Assembly (NCBI GenBank): GCA_021845925.1
Contig: JAJZUW010000003.1
Coordinates: forward strand, 1 to 64,000
Reading direction: 5' to 3'
Length of the DNA: 64,000 nt
Source: Pseudomonadota bacterium
Lineage (GTDB): Bacteria > Pseudomonadota > Gammaproteobacteria > Burkholderiales > Sulfuriferulaceae
Shown: positions 30,505 through 40,521 of the stretch, piece by piece
Numbering within the stretch: position 1 is the first letter of the stretch
How the letters are laid out: every line of letters starts with the position of its first letter
Translations under genes and position numbers: made by a program
The notes under the pieces: model-generated
The model's input: only the letters and a program-made list of their open reading frames with translations
Told to the model about the DNA's origin: nothing
Database searches by the model: none

Positions 30505-31689
30505 TCAGGTGACCGGTGGTTTCAGCATCTGCGCAATGTGCGCAATCAACTGGCGGGCTGCCGATAGTTTGTCAGTCCGGGCGAACAGGTGTTCGCCACG
30601 ATCATCCAGCAGCAACAATTCATTGTCCGGACTGCCCAGCGCCTGCTGCGCCTGGTTGACCACCAGCAGCGGCAGACGCTTGGCCCGTCGCTTGGCTTCG
30701 CCATGTTCGACCAGCCGACTGGTTTCGGCAGCAAAGCCGACGCAGAAGGGCGGAGCGGGCAGCGCTGCAACGTGCGCCAGTATATCGGCATTCGGCAGCA
30801 ACGCGATGCTGGCGGGCGCGGCATCTTTCTTGATTTTTTCTGGCGATGTCACAGCTGGCCGGAAATCGGCCACCGCCGCCACGCTGATGAAGATATCGCA
30901 GTCTTTCACGCGTTCCATGACGGCCGCAAACATCCCGGACGCACTTTCCACACGAACCATGTCCAGCCCGGCAGGTGCCTGCAAGCATGTTGGCCCGCTG
31001 ACCAGCGTCACCTCGGCGCCGGCCTCGACCGCTGCCTGCGCGACTGCGTAACCCATGCGACCAGAACTGAAATTGGTCAGCGCGCGTACCGGATCGATGC
31101 GTTCGATGGTAGGCCCGGCCGTCACCAGCACCCGCTGGCCGGCCAGTACGCCTGGCTGCATGGCAGCCAGCAATTCCTGCACGATGTCCTGCGGTTCGGT
31201 CATGCGGCCCGGTCCGGTTTCACCACATGCCTGTTCCCCTTCCGCCGGTCCGACAATCCGGATTCCGTCGTCACGCAACTGTTGCAGATTGCGCTGGGTA
31301 GCCGGATTTTGCCACATCTGCCGGTTCATCGCCGGCACCACCCACAATGGACATTCGCGCGCCAGACAGGTCTGGGTCAGCAGATCATCCGCCCTTCCCT
31401 GGGCCAGCCTGGCGATCAGGTCTGCTGTGGCCGGTGCCACCAGGATCAACTCCTGGCCGCGCCCCAGCCGGATATGCGGCATGGCGTCTTCGCTTGCCGT
31501 CTCATCCAGCCAGACCGGATTGCCAGTCAGCGCCTGGAATGTCAAAGGACCGACAAAACGGGTCGCCGAGCGGGTCATCACCACCTGCACGGCAGCACCC
31601 GCCTTGACCAGCAGGCGCGCCAGTTCAGCTGACTTGTACGCGGCAATGCCGCCAGCGACCCCCAGCACGATTTGTTTGCCTGCCAGCAT
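30505..31689 (-). CDS. coaBC: CoaBC: PPC synthetase/decarboxylase
   Basis: This bifunctional protein joins 4'-phosphopantothenate to cysteine (CoaB) and decarboxylates the product (CoaC) in coenzyme A synthesis. The N-terminal FMN domain starts [19 protein letters not shown] and holds APATADLIA, the PAMN motif and the [13 protein letters not shown] segment with its reactive Cys. The C-terminal synthetase domain starts near [16 protein letters not shown]. The ATG at 31689 has GAGGAA upstream, giving 394 residues. It precedes dut by 28 bp. Confidence 0.96.
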   Translation of the reverse strand: MLAGKQIVLGVAGGIAAYKSAELARLLVKAGAAVQVVMTRSATRFVGPLTFQALTGNPVWLDETASEDAMPHIRLGRGQELILVAPATADLIARLAQGRADDLLTQTCLARECPLWVVPAMNRQMWQNPATQRNLQQLRDDGIRIVGPAEGEQACGETGPGRMTEPQDIVQELLAAMQPGVLAGQRVLVTAGPTIERIDPVRALTNFSSGRMGYAVAQAAVEAGAEVTLVSGPTCLQAPAGLDMVRVESASGMFAAVMERVKDCDIFISVAAVADFRPAVTSPEKIKKDAAPASIALLPNADILAHVAALPAPPFCVGFAAETSRLVEHGEAKRRAKRLPLLVVNQAQQALGSPDNELLLLDDRGEHLFARTDKLSAARQLIAHIAQMLKPPVT

Positions 31690-31942
31690 GAATTCCTCGC
31701 ACAACCTTCAAAACAGACGACAGTATAGCCTGCGGCCGGTCATTTCGATATGCAGACCCACGGAACGTGGCGGTCTTTGCCCAGCCAGCCTACGTGATCT
31801 GCAAATTGTCAACCCTGTCCGGGCCGGAGATAATCCGGAAACCAACGCACTGTTCCCGTCTGGCTGCCACCAGAACCGATGGATTCGGAGTGCACGGAAA
31901 TGCCAGCAGCCGAAGCCGGTCAACCTCCGGAGCAAGAAACCC

Positions 31943-32617
31943 ATGAACATCCAGCAATGGCCCGTCACGCAACGTCCCCGGGAACGCCTGCTGCAGCACG
32001 GTACAGCAGCACTGAACGATGCCGAACTGCTGGCCATCTTCCTGCGCACCGGCATCGCCGGCCGGAATGCCGTTGAACTGGGCCGCGATCTGCTGGTACG
32101 CTTCGGCAGCCTGAACCGCCTGTTTGCAGCCTCCCGCGATGAACTCTGCGCCTGCCCCGGCATGGGCAGTGCAACCTATGCGCAACTGCAGGCGGTGATG
32201 GAAATGGTCCGCCGGGCACTGGCAGAAACCTGTCGGGTACAGGACGCCCTGTCCTCGCCCGGCGCGGTGCGGGACTGGCTGCGTCTCAGCCTTGGCTCAC
32301 GCGAACACGAGACATTCTGCGTGCTGTTTCTGGACAACCAGAACCGGCTGATTGCCAGCGAGGACATGTTTCGCGGCACCCTGACCGAGGCCCGGGTCTA
32401 TCCGCGCGAGGTTCTGAAACAGGCGCTCTCGTACAACGCCGCTGCCGTCATTCTGGCGCACAACCACCCCTCGGGGGTGGCAGAACCCAGCATGGCCGAC
32501 CGTCAGCTGACCCGTCAGCTGGCTGAGGCGCTAGCCCTGGTCGACATCCGGGTACTGGATCACTTCATCGTGACCAGTCATGGCATCGCTTCGTTGGCCG
32601 AGGCCGGCTGGCTTTGA
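31943..32617 (+). CDS. radC: RadC family JAMM protein
   Basis: The 224-residue protein has an N-terminal helix-hairpin-helix region (about 59-80) and a JAMM/MPN metal domain with HNHPSG at 173-178 and a trailing Asp. RadC was once linked to DNA repair, but its cellular role is not settled. The ATG at 31943 gives the standard short start; the frame stays open far upstream only as a shadow of coaBC. The last 40 bp overlap the 3' end of the nitronate monooxygenase gene. Confidence 0.93.
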   Translation: MNIQQWPVTQRPRERLLQHGTAALNDAELLAIFLRTGIAGRNAVELGRDLLVRFGSLNRLFAASRDELCACPGMGSATYAQLQAVMEMVRRALAETCRVQDALSSPGAVRDWLRLSLGSREHETFCVLFLDNQNRLIASEDMFRGTLTEARVYPREVLKQALSYNAAAVILAHNHPSGVAEPSMADRQLTRQLAEALALVDIRVLDHFIVTSHGIASLAEAGWL

Positions 32618-33795
32618 GAATAAACGGGATTGCGCTCGGTCGTGCTGCACTGTTCTCCCAGCATGTAGCTGATCAGATCGCGCACCGGCCGGATCTCGCG
32701 TCCGAATGGCAAGGGTTCCGACCCGCGGAAGAACAACCCTTTCTTGCGATCGCCAGCCAGCGCTGCCGCAAGCTGGGCGTCGATGCAGAACTGCCCGGCA
32801 CGGGCAATGCCATCACGCAGGCCACACTGCGACAGGCAATGCAGGCCGGAAGCGCACCGGTCCGGATTGCTTCTGGCATACCCTTGCAAACGGCTTTCGC
32901 GCTGGAGGTAGTTTTCCAGCCATGGCGTGCGAACCGCGCGCGCGGGCAGGCCGGCCACGCTCATGAATGTCACGATGTCTTCCGGACCCGCTTCCGCCAG
33001 CACGCGCTTGAATTCGGGATGGGCATCGCCTTCTTCGGTCACGGCAAAAGGTGTGCCCAGCTGCACTGCCGAAGCGCCCATGTCCAGCAATGTCGCCAGC
33101 TTTTCGGGCGAATTGATGCCCCCTGCCGGGATCAGCGGGATCTGTCCGGGCTGAATGCCCAGCGAGGCAAACAGGGCCAGCGTTTCGGGCAGAACGCCGG
33201 CAAAATCAAACCGGCTGTCTGTGATTTCATCCGGTTTGGGAGCGCCCAGATGACCTCCGGCATAACGCGGATGCTCGATGATGATCGCATCAGGCAAACG
33301 CTGCTTGCGCATCCACTTCTTCAGGACCACCGCGATGCCACGCGCATCGGACAGAATCGGAACAAGCGCCACATCCGGAAAATCCTGCGCCAGCTCCGGC
33401 AGGTCGAGCGGCAACCCTGCGCCCATGACAATGGCTTGCGTTCCGCTTTCGCACGCCACACGCACCAGATCGGCATGTTCGGAAACCGCTTTCATCACAT
33501 TGACCGCAACCAGCCCCTGGCCTCCGGCCAGCGACAGCGCTGCCTGGACTTCGCGGCGCAAGGCCTCGCGATTGAGGGCATTCAGTTCATCGCGGTTCCG
33601 TGTCCGGCTGGCCTCTGCGACCAGGTCGGGATGATGGTGATGCAGGTCGATACTGGCGATGGTTCCCATGGCACCCAGCGATGCCACCGTACCGGCAAGC
33701 CGGTGTGCCGACACCCCGACGCCCATTCCGCCCTGGACGACAGGCAACAGGGAACGTCCCCGTATCGAAAACAATGGCAATGCTGACATCAACAT
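32578..33795 (-). CDS. Nitronate monooxygenase family protein
   Basis: A flavin-dependent TIM-barrel protein of the 2-nitropropane dioxygenase/nitronate monooxygenase family, about 405 residues. Family marks are [12 protein letters not shown] at the start, [14 protein letters not shown] with the catalytic-type region, and the FMN-phosphate segment [26 protein letters not shown]. Members oxidise alkyl nitronates, but several act on other enolate-like substrates, so the true substrate is open. ATGs at 33795 and 33789 are both possible; neither has a strong ribosome site. The C-terminal 13 codons overlap radC. Confidence 0.88.
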   Translation of the reverse strand: MLMSALPLFSIRGRSLLPVVQGGMGVGVSAHRLAGTVASLGAMGTIASIDLHHHHPDLVAEASRTRNRDELNALNREALRREVQAALSLAGGQGLVAVNVMKAVSEHADLVRVACESGTQAIVMGAGLPLDLPELAQDFPDVALVPILSDARGIAVVLKKWMRKQRLPDAIIIEHPRYAGGHLGAPKPDEITDSRFDFAGVLPETLALFASLGIQPGQIPLIPAGGINSPEKLATLLDMGASAVQLGTPFAVTEEGDAHPEFKRVLAEAGPEDIVTFMSVAGLPARAVRTPWLENYLQRESRLQGYARSNPDRCASGLHCLSQCGLRDGIARAGQFCIDAQLAAALAGDRKKGLFFRGSEPLPFGREIRPVRDLISYMLGEQCSTTERNPVYSQSQPASANEAMP

Positions 33796-33934
33796 GACTG
33801 ACCCGCACAAAAAGAGACAAGCAGGTCGTCATTCTACCACTATTCCTGCGTAACCAAACCGGCTTTACAGACTTTCATCTCTTTTTGTCTGACAGAGCCG
33901 TGCATCAGCTCAGGGCTGGACAGCCAGACCGGCA

Positions 33935-35017
33935 TCAAACAAGGTCTGTCAGCCAGGAAACCACCCCGCGCTGGGCGGCATCGATAGCGCCAGCCAGATA
34001 TCCCGGAAACTGGGTGGACCACTCGCTGGCAATTCCCGCCAGCCGACCCTGCCAGAGCCCCGCCAGCGGGCTGCTGGCCGGCGGGTTCGGATGCTGCCCG
34101 GATGCCAGCTGATCGGCAGCTGTGGCCGTCAGCGGATCCTGCGACCAATCCTTGATGATGTCGAACAGCGGGTTGGCGGCAGCCGCGCCGAACAGACGGA
34201 CCATCTGGTCCCGGCATTGCGCGCGCAGCTGTTGTTCGGGTACGCGAGCACGCTCCGGCGCAGACATGCCAAAAAAGCCAAACAACGCCGCCTGTCCGGT
34301 ACGCGATGACAGGTCATGAATTTCGCCCAGCGGCCCGATCCGGCTACTGACAAATCCGGACAGACCAGCGCTGCGCCAGAATGGTTCGGGATAAATCGCC
34401 ACATATTTGGCATGCGCCGCCATCCAGGTCTCGGTTTGCAGCCAGTCGGAATGCAGTCCGGCAGGCAGGACAGGCTGGTACTGCAATCCGGCAGCCAGTC
34501 GTGGCGGCAAGGCAAGCAGAACCCTGTCGGCGCGACAGGAGCTGTCGCCATCCATCATGATGTCAACACCATCAGCGCCAAGGCAGAGTTGTCGCGCCCG
34601 CGCACCGGTAACCAGCCTGCCCGGAGCCAGGCGGCGCACGAGCGCATCCACCAGGCCGGACATGCCGCCGCCAAGCCGGAATGAAGGCGGCGCAGTCATC
34701 ATGCCAGGCATCCTTACCGGCGCCTGGTGCGGATAGCGTTCAACCAGCATGTCGCCGCGTTCATCCTGCAGCACCGGGTTCAGGCCGAGACCGGCCACCA
34801 GTTCCGCCAGCGCGGGTTGCCATTCCGGCCAGAACCATGTCGCCCCCAGATCGAATCCTTCATCGGACTGGAGCCCCGTTCCCAGAACCCGGCCGCCCGC
34901 ACGCTGACGGGCTTCCAGAATGACAAAATCATCCATGCCGGCCTGCTGAAGCAGGTTGCCCGCCACCAGACCGGCCAACCCGCCACCGACAATAGCAATC
35001 CTGGCAGTCCTGTTCAT
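33935..35017 (-). CDS. FAD-dependent amine oxidase-like protein
   Basis: A 360-residue flavoprotein starting at 35017 with the dinucleotide-binding motif IVGGGLAGLVAG (about 9-20) and the FAD ribose segment VILEARQRAGGR. The aromatic DLGATWFWPEW segment and the C-terminal FPGYLAGAIDAAQRG are typical of flavin monoamine oxidases. The substrate is unknown. It overlaps the upstream glycosyltransferase gene by four bases, so the two are surely co-transcribed, but I see no obvious functional link. Confidence 0.82.
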   Translation of the reverse strand: MNRTARIAIVGGGLAGLVAGNLLQQAGMDDFVILEARQRAGGRVLGTGLQSDEGFDLGATWFWPEWQPALAELVAGLGLNPVLQDERGDMLVERYPHQAPVRMPGMMTAPPSFRLGGGMSGLVDALVRRLAPGRLVTGARARQLCLGADGVDIMMDGDSSCRADRVLLALPPRLAAGLQYQPVLPAGLHSDWLQTETWMAAHAKYVAIYPEPFWRSAGLSGFVSSRIGPLGEIHDLSSRTGQAALFGFFGMSAPERARVPEQQLRAQCRDQMVRLFGAAAANPLFDIIKDWSQDPLTATAADQLASGQHPNPPASSPLAGLWQGRLAGIASEWSTQFPGYLAGAIDAAQRGVVSWLTDLV

Positions 35018-36552
35018 GGCTGGTCGTGCGCAGGGGACCGCGTCGCCGCCGCATCGGGAAGTGTGGAACACCCTGTCTGCGGAAAATAGCGCACACAAAA
35101 ATAGCAGGGCGTATGCGGTAACCATTCGGGTATGCGGTAATAGCGCTGACGAATGTTGCGCAACACCATATCCCGATAGGCGGGATAACGGAAGCCATAA
35201 CCCTGAACCACATAAAATACACCATTGCCGATCTTCAGCTGGTGCCGCACGATGCGCTGGAAATAAGGCGCATAGTCTTCGTCTCCGGTTGGCGATTTGT
35301 CAAAAACCAGAATGTTGCGTCCCGCCAGCTGACGAAAATCGGTCAACATGTCATCCTCGCGGGCATGTTTGGATCCTTCGCCATAGACCATCCAGGGCTG
35401 CCGGTCGTGCCAGGCCATCACCGCCGACGTGGAATAATCGTTTGTCGCCACCACAAATCCACTTCGCAACGGACGGAGCGCGGACAAAACCGCCTGGGGT
35501 TGCATCAGCAGCACATAACCGCTGTCGAGCCGCGCCGGCAGCCACCAACGCACGGGAGACAGCACCAGAAACGCGATGACCAGGACGTGCAGCAGCGCGA
35601 AGCCGGTCATGAAACGCAACAGGCGACGCCACCGGTCGACCGGCAGGCTTTCTCCCAGCAGCAGGAACAGGAACGGATAAAAAGCCAGCACCCAGTGCAG
35701 ACCAATCGTCTTGCCGGTGGACAGGATCAGAAAAAACAATGTCGGCACCCACCAGACAAACCGATACAAAACACCCTGCGCACTGACTGCCTGGCGCCTG
35801 ACCTGCCACCAGGCCAGGACCATCGGCGGCGTCATCATGTAGAGTGTCATGACCAGATACAACAGAAAATCATGCCATGACAGTGTTATTCCGGCATTGC
35901 GGTTATACGCATTGAACAGAATGTTGTCCCAGCAATGGGTCGCATTCCAGTAGAGGTTAAGCAAGCCGGCAGGCAGGGCCGCCAGCAACAGGACCAACCC
36001 GCCGCGCCAGTGGCGGCGTCCCGTGTCAGTGAAGACAAACCAGAACACATAGGCCAGTGCCAGCACCACGGCAAAGTATTTGGACAGGAATGCCAGCCCG
36101 AGCATCAGGCCGGACCAGGCATGACAACGCTGGCAACCGTCACGCACCGCGCGCACCAGAAACCAGACCGAGAGCAGAACGAAGAAAATCAGCGGTGTAT
36201 CCGTGGTCACCAGGACATTGACCAGACTGAACGGCCAGACCAGGTAGACCGCAGCAGCCAGCGCCGCCGGGGCTTGCCCTGCCGGACGCAACATGCGCAA
36301 GATGATCCAGCCTTCCAGCGTGGACATGACCACCGCCGGCAGACGCACCAGCCAGTCGGCATGTCCGAATGGCAACAGCAAGGCCAGCAGCCAGGCCACC
36401 ATTGGCGGATGATCGTAGTAACCGATATCCGGATGCCGGGCCCAGACGACAAAATACGCTTCATCGCCAGACATCGGCAGAATGGCTGCCAGCGCCAGCT
36501 TGAACACAAAGACAAGCGCAAGGATGCGCCAGAACAGTTTCTCATCTCGCAT
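35014..36552 (-). CDS. GT39/ArnT-like membrane glycosyltransferase
   Basis: A 512-residue integral membrane protein with about ten or more hydrophobic helices in its first two thirds and a soluble C-terminal part. The first external loop carries the acidic motif [13 protein letters not shown] followed by DIGYYDHPP, as in PMT_2/ArnT-type enzymes that use undecaprenyl- or dolichyl-linked sugars. Such enzymes modify lipid A, other glycolipids or proteins at the periplasmic face. The acceptor cannot be read from sequence. The gene runs into the amine oxidase-like gene and is divergent from secB (75-bp gap). Confidence 0.82.
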   Translation of the reverse strand: MRDEKLFWRILALVFVFKLALAAILPMSGDEAYFVVWARHPDIGYYDHPPMVAWLLALLLPFGHADWLVRLPAVVMSTLEGWIILRMLRPAGQAPAALAAAVYLVWPFSLVNVLVTTDTPLIFFVLLSVWFLVRAVRDGCQRCHAWSGLMLGLAFLSKYFAVVLALAYVFWFVFTDTGRRHWRGGLVLLLAALPAGLLNLYWNATHCWDNILFNAYNRNAGITLSWHDFLLYLVMTLYMMTPPMVLAWWQVRRQAVSAQGVLYRFVWWVPTLFFLILSTGKTIGLHWVLAFYPFLFLLLGESLPVDRWRRLLRFMTGFALLHVLVIAFLVLSPVRWWLPARLDSGYVLLMQPQAVLSALRPLRSGFVVATNDYSTSAVMAWHDRQPWMVYGEGSKHAREDDMLTDFRQLAGRNILVFDKSPTGDEDYAPYFQRIVRHQLKIGNGVFYVVQGYGFRYPAYRDMVLRNIRQRYYRIPEWLPHTPCYFCVRYFPQTGCSTLPDAAATRSPAHDQP

Positions 36553-36627
36553 GGCGGAATTTTACTCCAACCTGTCACACAGAATCGGTTAGAATGCGGG
36601 TTTTATTTTCCGCACACAGGAGTCGCC

Positions 36628-37077
36628 ATGAGCGAGCAGGAAGCCCAGATGGTTTTTTCCATCGAGAAACTCTATGTCAAGGATCTCTCCGTCGAAGTCC
36701 CGAACTCGCCACAGATCTTCCTGGAACGCGAAGCTCCCGAAATCAGCGTGCAACTGTCCAGTCAAAGCCAGTCTGTCGCCGACGATGTCTATGAAACCCA
36801 GGTCAAGGCCACCGTCACTGCCAATCTGGGCGACAAGAACATGTTCCTGGTCGAGGTGACCCAGGCAGGCATTTTCCGCATCGCCAATGTGCCTGCAGAA
36901 CAGCTGGATCCGCTGCTCGGCATCGGATGCCCGAACATTGTTTTTCCCTACCTGCGTGAAACGGTTTCCGATCTGGTGATTCGCGCCGGATTCCCTCCGG
37001 TGCTGCTGAATCCGGTCAATTTTGATGCCCTGTACATGCAACAGAAACAGACAGGCCAGTCAAACGGCAGCCATTGA
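36628..37077 (+). CDS. secB: Export chaperone SecB
   Basis: SecB holds preproteins unfolded and hands them to SecA. The 149-residue protein starts at the ATG at 36628 with AGGAG upstream and shows [15 protein letters not shown] and the later [17 protein letters not shown] of the tetramer interface. Its acidic surface would meet the SEC-C zinc tail of the SecA encoded at 5.7-8.5 kb. It is followed by gpsA after 31 bp, a common proteobacterial pair. Confidence 0.97.
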   Translation: MSEQEAQMVFSIEKLYVKDLSVEVPNSPQIFLEREAPEISVQLSSQSQSVADDVYETQVKATVTANLGDKNMFLVEVTQAGIFRIANVPAEQLDPLLGIGCPNIVFPYLRETVSDLVIRAGFPPVLLNPVNFDALYMQQKQTGQSNGSH

Positions 37078-37108
37078 TCCGGTTGCCTCCGGTGGCCAGA
37101 CGACAGTC

Positions 37109-38098
37109 ATGAAACTTGCCATACTCGGCGCTGGTGCCTGGGGAACCGCGCTTGCCATCCACTTTGCCGGCAGGCACCAGACCTGCCTGTGGGTGCGCAA
37201 TCCGGATCAGCTTGCCACGATGCGCAGCCACCGGATCAACACCCGCTATCTGCCGGAATTCGTCCTGCCGGACAATCTCGAACTGGACAGCGACCTGCAG
37301 GCATGTGCGACCGACGCGGATGTCATCCTGCTTGCCACGCCGACACCCGCCTTGCGTGAAACCGTCAGCAAACTGGCCCCCCTGCTCAACCAGCAGATCC
37401 TGCTCTGGGCCTGCAAGGGATTCGAATCGGGCAGCATGCAGCTGCCACATCTCGTGATCGAAGAGGTCCTGCCGGGGCTGACCGACTATGGCGTCATTTC
37501 AGGGCCAAGTTTTGCCAGTGAAGTGGCGCGCGGGCTGCCGACGGCCCTGACCCTGGCCAGCAGCAGCGAACACGTTCGCCGTCTGGCGACCGAACTGCAC
37601 CACCACCATCTGCGCATGTATACCAGCCGTGATGTGACCGGGGTCGAGACCGGTGGCGCACTGAAAAATGTGATTGCCATTGCCGCCGGCATTTCCGACG
37701 GCCTCCATCTGGGCCATAATGCGCGGGCAGCACTGATTTCGCGCGGCCTGGCCGAAATCAGCCGGATGGGAATCGCGCTTGGCGGCCAGCCGGAAACCTT
37801 TATGGGCCTGACCGGCATGGGTGATCTCATTCTCACGGCAACCAGCGATCAGTCCCGCAACCGTCAGGTCGGATTGCGGCTGGCTGCCGGACAACCGTTG
37901 CCCCGCATCCTGTCCGAACTGGGACACATTGCCGAAGGGGTCAACACGGCAACCGAAGTCGACCGTCTTGCCACCAGCATGCAGATCGACATGCCCATCG
38001 TACATGCTGTCCATTCCATTGTCAGCGGACAGGCAGAACCTGCCGAAGCCGTTGAACAGTTGCTGAACCGGGAACCCCGGCAGGAATGGCACGACTGA
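37109..38098 (+). CDS. gpsA: Glycerol-3-phosphate dehydrogenase [NAD(P)+]
   Basis: GpsA reduces dihydroxyacetone phosphate to sn-glycerol-3-phosphate for phospholipids. The 329-residue protein starts at 37109 with the Rossmann motif ILGAGAWGTALA and has the GGALKNVIAIAAG segment with its catalytic Lys and GLTGMGDLILTATS. It is probably in one transcript with secB. Confidence 0.97.
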   Translation: MKLAILGAGAWGTALAIHFAGRHQTCLWVRNPDQLATMRSHRINTRYLPEFVLPDNLELDSDLQACATDADVILLATPTPALRETVSKLAPLLNQQILLWACKGFESGSMQLPHLVIEEVLPGLTDYGVISGPSFASEVARGLPTALTLASSSEHVRRLATELHHHHLRMYTSRDVTGVETGGALKNVIAIAAGISDGLHLGHNARAALISRGLAEISRMGIALGGQPETFMGLTGMGDLILTATSDQSRNRQVGLRLAAGQPLPRILSELGHIAEGVNTATEVDRLATSMQIDMPIVHAVHSIVSGQAEPAEAVEQLLNREPRQEWHD

Positions 38099-38149
38099 CC
38101 AGAATCAGTCCGGCACCTGCTGCAGCATAACCTGCCACCGGAAAACAGC

Positions 38150-38455
38150 TCAGCGATTACCCTGTTGCTGACGTCGTTCGAACCCGTAGCCATAGCCTTC
38201 GTTGCCGACCGGCATGGGCGCCGGTTGAAATGGCCGGTATTCCTGCGGCATTGCCTGACCGGCATCGCGGCGCTGCTGTTCGCGGACAGGCTGCGCATGA
38301 TCCTGCTGATGCCGGCCGCCACCTTGCCAGGACTGGTGACGATGTTCGCCATTCCACTGCCCGGCAAACGCCGTGGTCGTGGTCATCATGGCACAGAACA
38401 GGCAACAGCCAGTCAGCCAGCAGATTTTCATCGTTCGCGCCATCAGTTTTAGCAT
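38150..38455 (-). CDS. Small secreted Gln/His/Arg-rich protein
   Basis: About 101 residues of no family I recognise. A signal peptide is clear: a basic start, a hydrophobic core with several Cys and Met residues (CWLTGCCLFCAMM), and a TAFAG cleavage-like site. The mature part of roughly 70 residues is low in hydrophobics and rich in Gln, His, Arg and Gly, ending RRQQQGNR; it looks disordered and could bind metal or nucleic acid. The ATG at 38455 has GGAAAG close by; ATGs at 38443 and 38431 are also possible. It is convergent with gpsA (51-bp gap). Confidence 0.6.
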   Translation of the reverse strand: MLKLMARTMKICWLTGCCLFCAMMTTTTAFAGQWNGEHRHQSWQGGGRHQQDHAQPVREQQRRDAGQAMPQEYRPFQPAPMPVGNEGYGYGFERRQQQGNR

Positions 38456-38771
38456 CTTTCCAACAAGATTGCCCTTACCTTGGCCTGCGCAAGCGTTTGA
38501 AAGGCAGGCCGCCACACCACAGGTTGCTGCGCCGCGGACACGGTTTACCGGTGCTGGCCGAAACTGTCATGCCATCACCGCCACACAGCCTGGCGCAGGT
38601 TGTTCATCATGCAGCACAAACGCAACCAGATCATGTCCGATTGGCACGAAAATGTTACAAATTGTTTCAGCCATCCGCCCGGGCAGGCCGGATGCGCACA
38701 GAATGGCAACAACCGCCTTGTTCCGGCCAGCCCATGATAGGATATGCGCTCCTCAACACGGCTACCCGAGC
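38456..38771. other. Divergent gap before the BepA-like gene
   Basis: This gap separates the divergent small secreted protein and protease genes. I see an extended -10 (TGATAGGAT, 38735-38743) on the plus strand 29 bp before the protease start. No RNA gene or repeat is evident. Plus-strand frames through this gap are continuations of shadow frames. Confidence 0.4.
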
Positions 38772-40184
38772 ATGAAGCGTTGGCTGTTTGCGCTCCTGTG
38801 CCTGCCACTGGTCGTTCTGGCAGGCACATTGCCCGATCTGGGCGACAGTTCCCAGTCGGTACTCACACCAGCAGATGAAATTCGTCTGGGCCGCCGGGCG
38901 ATGCAGGACATTCGCCAGCAACCGGATTTCGATAGCGATCCGGAACTGACCGATTACCTGAACGCCCTGGGTTACCGGCTGGTGGCCAACAGCGACCAGA
39001 ACAGCCTGGACTTCCATTTTTTTGCCATTCGCGACAGCACGCTGAACGCGTTTTCCATGCCGGGTGGTTATGTCGGCATCAACACCGGCCTGATCGAAGC
39101 CACACGCAATGAATCCGAGCTGGCCGGGGTCATGGGCCATGAAATTGCTCACGTCACCCAGCACCACGTCGCCCGCATGATCGAGGCGCAATCACGCGGA
39201 GTCCTGCCATCACTGGGCATGCTGGCCATGTCGATTCTCGCCGCCAGAGCCAATCCGCAGGCTGCCGGCGGCGGAATCATGGCAACCCAAGGACTGATGG
39301 CGCAGAAACAGCTGGATTTCAGTCGCGACAACGAACGCGAAGCCGACCGGCTTGGCATGCGCACCATGCAGCGCACCGGTTTTGATCCGCACGCCATGGT
39401 GACTTTCTTTCAGCGCCTGCAGCAGGCCACGCGTCTGGATGAGGCGCATGCCATCGCGTATCTGCAAACCCACCCTTTAACCAGCGAACGCATTGCCGAC
39501 ATGCAGAACCGCGTCGCCTCCCTGCCTCCAGTGCCGGTCAACGACAGCATCGAATACCGGCTGCTGCGGGAAAAACTGCGCGTCGACGACCTGCCAGCCG
39601 AACAGGCGCCCCTGGTCATCCTCGATGCCATCCGGCAGCACCAGTTCCGGCATCCGGAGAGCCAGCAGTATGCGCTGGCGAGCGCCTGGTTGCACGCAGG
39701 TCAACCCGACAAGGCATGGGCAGCCTGGCAAACGCTCGCTCACATCGATGTCCACAGTCCGGTGATTGACATGCTGGGCATCCGCATCCAGGCAGACCAG
39801 CGGCATGATCAGGTGGTACAGCGCATGTATGCGGATGCCCGTTTGCGCTACCCGCACTATTTGCCGCTGGCCACCGGCTATGCCACCTGGCTGCTGAACC
39901 ACCACCAGCCGGTGCAAGCCATGACAATCGTGAATGAAGAACTGCAGACCAGCCCGGACAACGCACAGCTCTACCAGTTGCAGTCGCGCGGATATGCCGC
40001 GGAAGGATTCGTGTTTCTCAGCCATTATGCCCAGGCACGCTCCCTTTATAACGACGACAAGCCGGAACAGGCCATTGCACAGCTGAAAATTGCCCTCAAG
40101 TCAGCAGATGCAACGTTTTACAACCTGTCGGAAGCCGAAGCCGACATGCAGCAATGGCAGCAGGAAGTCCAGCTGCAAAGATGA
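38772..40184 (+). CDS. Periplasmic M48 metalloprotease, BepA-like
   Basis: A 470-residue exported protein resembling BepA (YfgC), which chaperones or degrades outer-membrane proteins such as LptD and works with the BAM complex. It has a signal peptide (hydrophobic residues 4-17), the zinc motif HEIAH at 123-127 and a downstream Glu ligand in DNEREADRLGM. The C-terminal half is helical with TPR-like repeats (for example HAGQPDKAWAAWQTLAH). The match with BepA is in architecture; the exact orthology was not tested. A 275-bp inverted-repeat element begins 18 bp after its stop. Confidence 0.88.
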   Translation: MKRWLFALLCLPLVVLAGTLPDLGDSSQSVLTPADEIRLGRRAMQDIRQQPDFDSDPELTDYLNALGYRLVANSDQNSLDFHFFAIRDSTLNAFSMPGGYVGINTGLIEATRNESELAGVMGHEIAHVTQHHVARMIEAQSRGVLPSLGMLAMSILAARANPQAAGGGIMATQGLMAQKQLDFSRDNEREADRLGMRTMQRTGFDPHAMVTFFQRLQQATRLDEAHAIAYLQTHPLTSERIADMQNRVASLPPVPVNDSIEYRLLREKLRVDDLPAEQAPLVILDAIRQHQFRHPESQQYALASAWLHAGQPDKAWAAWQTLAHIDVHSPVIDMLGIRIQADQRHDQVVQRMYADARLRYPHYLPLATGYATWLLNHHQPVQAMTIVNEELQTSPDNAQLYQLQSRGYAAEGFVFLSHYAQARSLYNDDKPEQAIAQLKIALKSADATFYNLSEAEADMQQWQQEVQLQR

Positions 40185-40202
40185 ATTCATCAACAATTCA
40201 GG

Positions 40203-40477
40203 CTAGCAGCCTGTCGGACTTAATTCGTCAATCACGCCAAATTGCGAAATCGGGTAGGGCTAGGCGCAAGACACGACGTTGTGCGAGACACAACAAGTGG
40301 ATTGCAACACAGCAATACCCGTTTCGCGGCTTGGCCCTTCGGGTTACCTCCAGAACATGCGTCTGCTGCGTTGTCAATCTTGCGAATGGAGCAACCATTC
40401 GACTGCGATTGACGCCTTGCATCCATCATGTTCTGGAGTGTAACGTGCATGATGAATTAAGTCCGACAGGCTGCTAG
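40203..40477. mobile_element. MITE-like element with 24-bp terminal inverted repeats
   Basis: The ends 40203-40226 and 40454-40477 are perfect 24-bp inverted repeats, starting CTAGCAGCCTGTCGGACTTA. Inside, CTCCAGAACATG (40348-40359) and CATGTTCTGGAG (40427-40438) form a second perfect 12-bp pair around a shorter hairpin (GAATGG/CCATTC). No coding frame of note is present. Size, nested dyads and lack of a gene fit a MITE moved by a transposase elsewhere. The outermost CTAG at both ends could be a 4-bp target duplication, of the YTAR kind seen with IS5-type elements, but being a palindrome it is ambiguous. A collapsed copy is at 57164-57190. Confidence 0.75.
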
Positions 40478-40480
40478 AAT
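40475..40480 (+). promoter_or_regulatory. Candidate alaS -10 at the element edge
   Basis: TAGAAT lies 41 bp before the alaS start and is formed by the last three bases of the inverted-repeat element plus AAT of the flank. No good -35 is seen at 16-18 bp, so the call is weak. Confidence 0.3.
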
Positions 40481-40521
40481 AGCGTTTACCTGCCATTTTC
40501 CAGCCTAACGACGCATATCCC

